Source: Ancalomicrobiaceae bacterium
Lineage (GTDB): Bacteria > Pseudomonadota > Alphaproteobacteria > Rhizobiales > Ancalomicrobiaceae
Length of the DNA stretch: 54,008 nt
Assembly: GCA_031291595.1 (NCBI GenBank)
Contig: JARLIU010000053.1
Span: 1-54,008 of the forward strand
Direction: 5' to 3'
In this document: positions 53,789-54,008 of the stretch, in pieces
Layout of the letters: every line of letters begins with the position of its first letter
Numbering within the stretch: the stretch's first letter is position 1
The notes under the pieces: generated by a model
Databases searched by the model: none
The model's input: the letters and a program-made list of their open reading frames with translations, nothing else
What the model was told of the DNA's origin: nothing
Program-made: the position numbers and the translations under genes

Positions 53789-54008
53789 CCACCGTGCGAC
53801 CGCGCAGCCGTCCGGCAAGGATGGCCGCGGCCGCTTCGGGCACGTCGGCGAGGTCGATCTCGCGGCTGATGGCGGCGAGTTGCGACGGGTCAAGATCGGT
53901 CATCAGCCGGGCGTAGGCGGCAACGCGCTTGGCGCGAGGCGCCATCACCGAGTCGATGCCGAGGAGCGACACGCCCCTGAGGATGAAGGGGGCGACGCTG
54001 GTCGGCAG
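53775..54008 (-). CDS. Zinc-independent alcohol dehydrogenase/quinone reductase, C-terminal part (YhdH/AcuI type)
   Basis: The last 77 residues of an MDR-superfamily oxidoreductase; the start lies beyond the window. The visible tail runs LPTSVAPFILRGVSLLGIDS, then a segment with AAYARLMTDLD, and ends GRLRGRTVVKVG. PFILRGVSLLGIDSV is characteristic of the YhdH/AcuI (acryloyl-CoA reductase) group. The cofactor site is not visible. Its stop overlaps the DUF2339 stop region by 14 bases. Confidence 0.85.
   Translation of the reverse strand: MPTSVAPFILRGVSLLGIDSVMAPRAKRVAAYARLMTDLDPSQLAAISREIDLADVPEAAAAILAGRLRGRTVVKVG

Overview
The window is about two-thirds GC and gene-dense. It reads as core chromosome of an alphaproteobacterium, most likely in the Hyphomicrobiales (Rhizobiales). 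Signs for this are a TIGR02301-type protein, an NnrR-like regulator, the order HDAC-xseB-dxs-tlyA-RNA methyltransferase, a YgfZ/dihydroorotase pair, an 1150-residue pyruvate carboxylase, many GTG starts and GTGA/ATGA overlaps. I see no prophage, transposase, integrase, CRISPR array or plasmid module. The organism call is inferred from gene content, not from a marker gene.

Layout. 0-4 kb: a CUT1-type sugar ABC importer (ATPase cut by the window edge, two permeases, binding protein) closed by a hairpin. 4.2-11.5 kb: DNA alkyl repair (Ogt), pyruvate carboxylase, an asparaginase with an unusual in-frame tandem repeat, WrbA and the MeaB GTPase. 11.7 kb: tRNA-Pro(CGG). 12-16.4 kb: a metallo-beta-lactamase-fold hydrolase, then a minus-strand envelope set (DUF898, M48 protease, DUF1499). 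16.8-22.4 kb: class III aminotransferase, Tat-type metallophosphoesterase, a 56-residue protein, PdxH, a surface-antigen-like lipoprotein and a DnaJ/CbpA protein. 22.7-23.8 kb: three small secreted or membrane proteins of unknown function, one a 48-residue secreted peptide with CCGGPCC. 24-32 kb: YqhA, Sua5/TsaC, HDAC-like hydrolase, XseB, DXS, SCO, TlyA and an RlmD/TrmA-type methyltransferase.

32-38 kb: a minus-strand set (YgfZ, HD hydrolase, tyrosine phosphatase, NrtR-like Nudix regulator) divergent from a dihydroorotase, then DMT and LysE exporters meeting tail to tail. 38.5-40.8 kb: an NnrR-like Crp/Fnr regulator followed by a hybrid cluster protein with a TTG-N8-CAA box between them, probably a nitrosative-stress unit. 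40.9-44.6 kb: two REP-like palindromes in convergent gaps around fabI and a FAD-linked oxidase, then a divergent MarR/YCII pair sharing a near-perfect 22-bp palindrome. 44.7-54 kb: SRAP peptidase, Nudix, TIGR02301, small hypotheticals, a LysE exporter, an SPFH protein, a large DUF2339 membrane protein and the tail of a YhdH/AcuI-type oxidoreductase.

Most of the window is ordinary housekeeping. The features least explained by known families are the 33-bp triplicate repeat in the asparaginase, the CC-rich secreted peptide with its neighbours, the MarR/YCII operator that abuts the marR start codon, and the paired REP-like elements.
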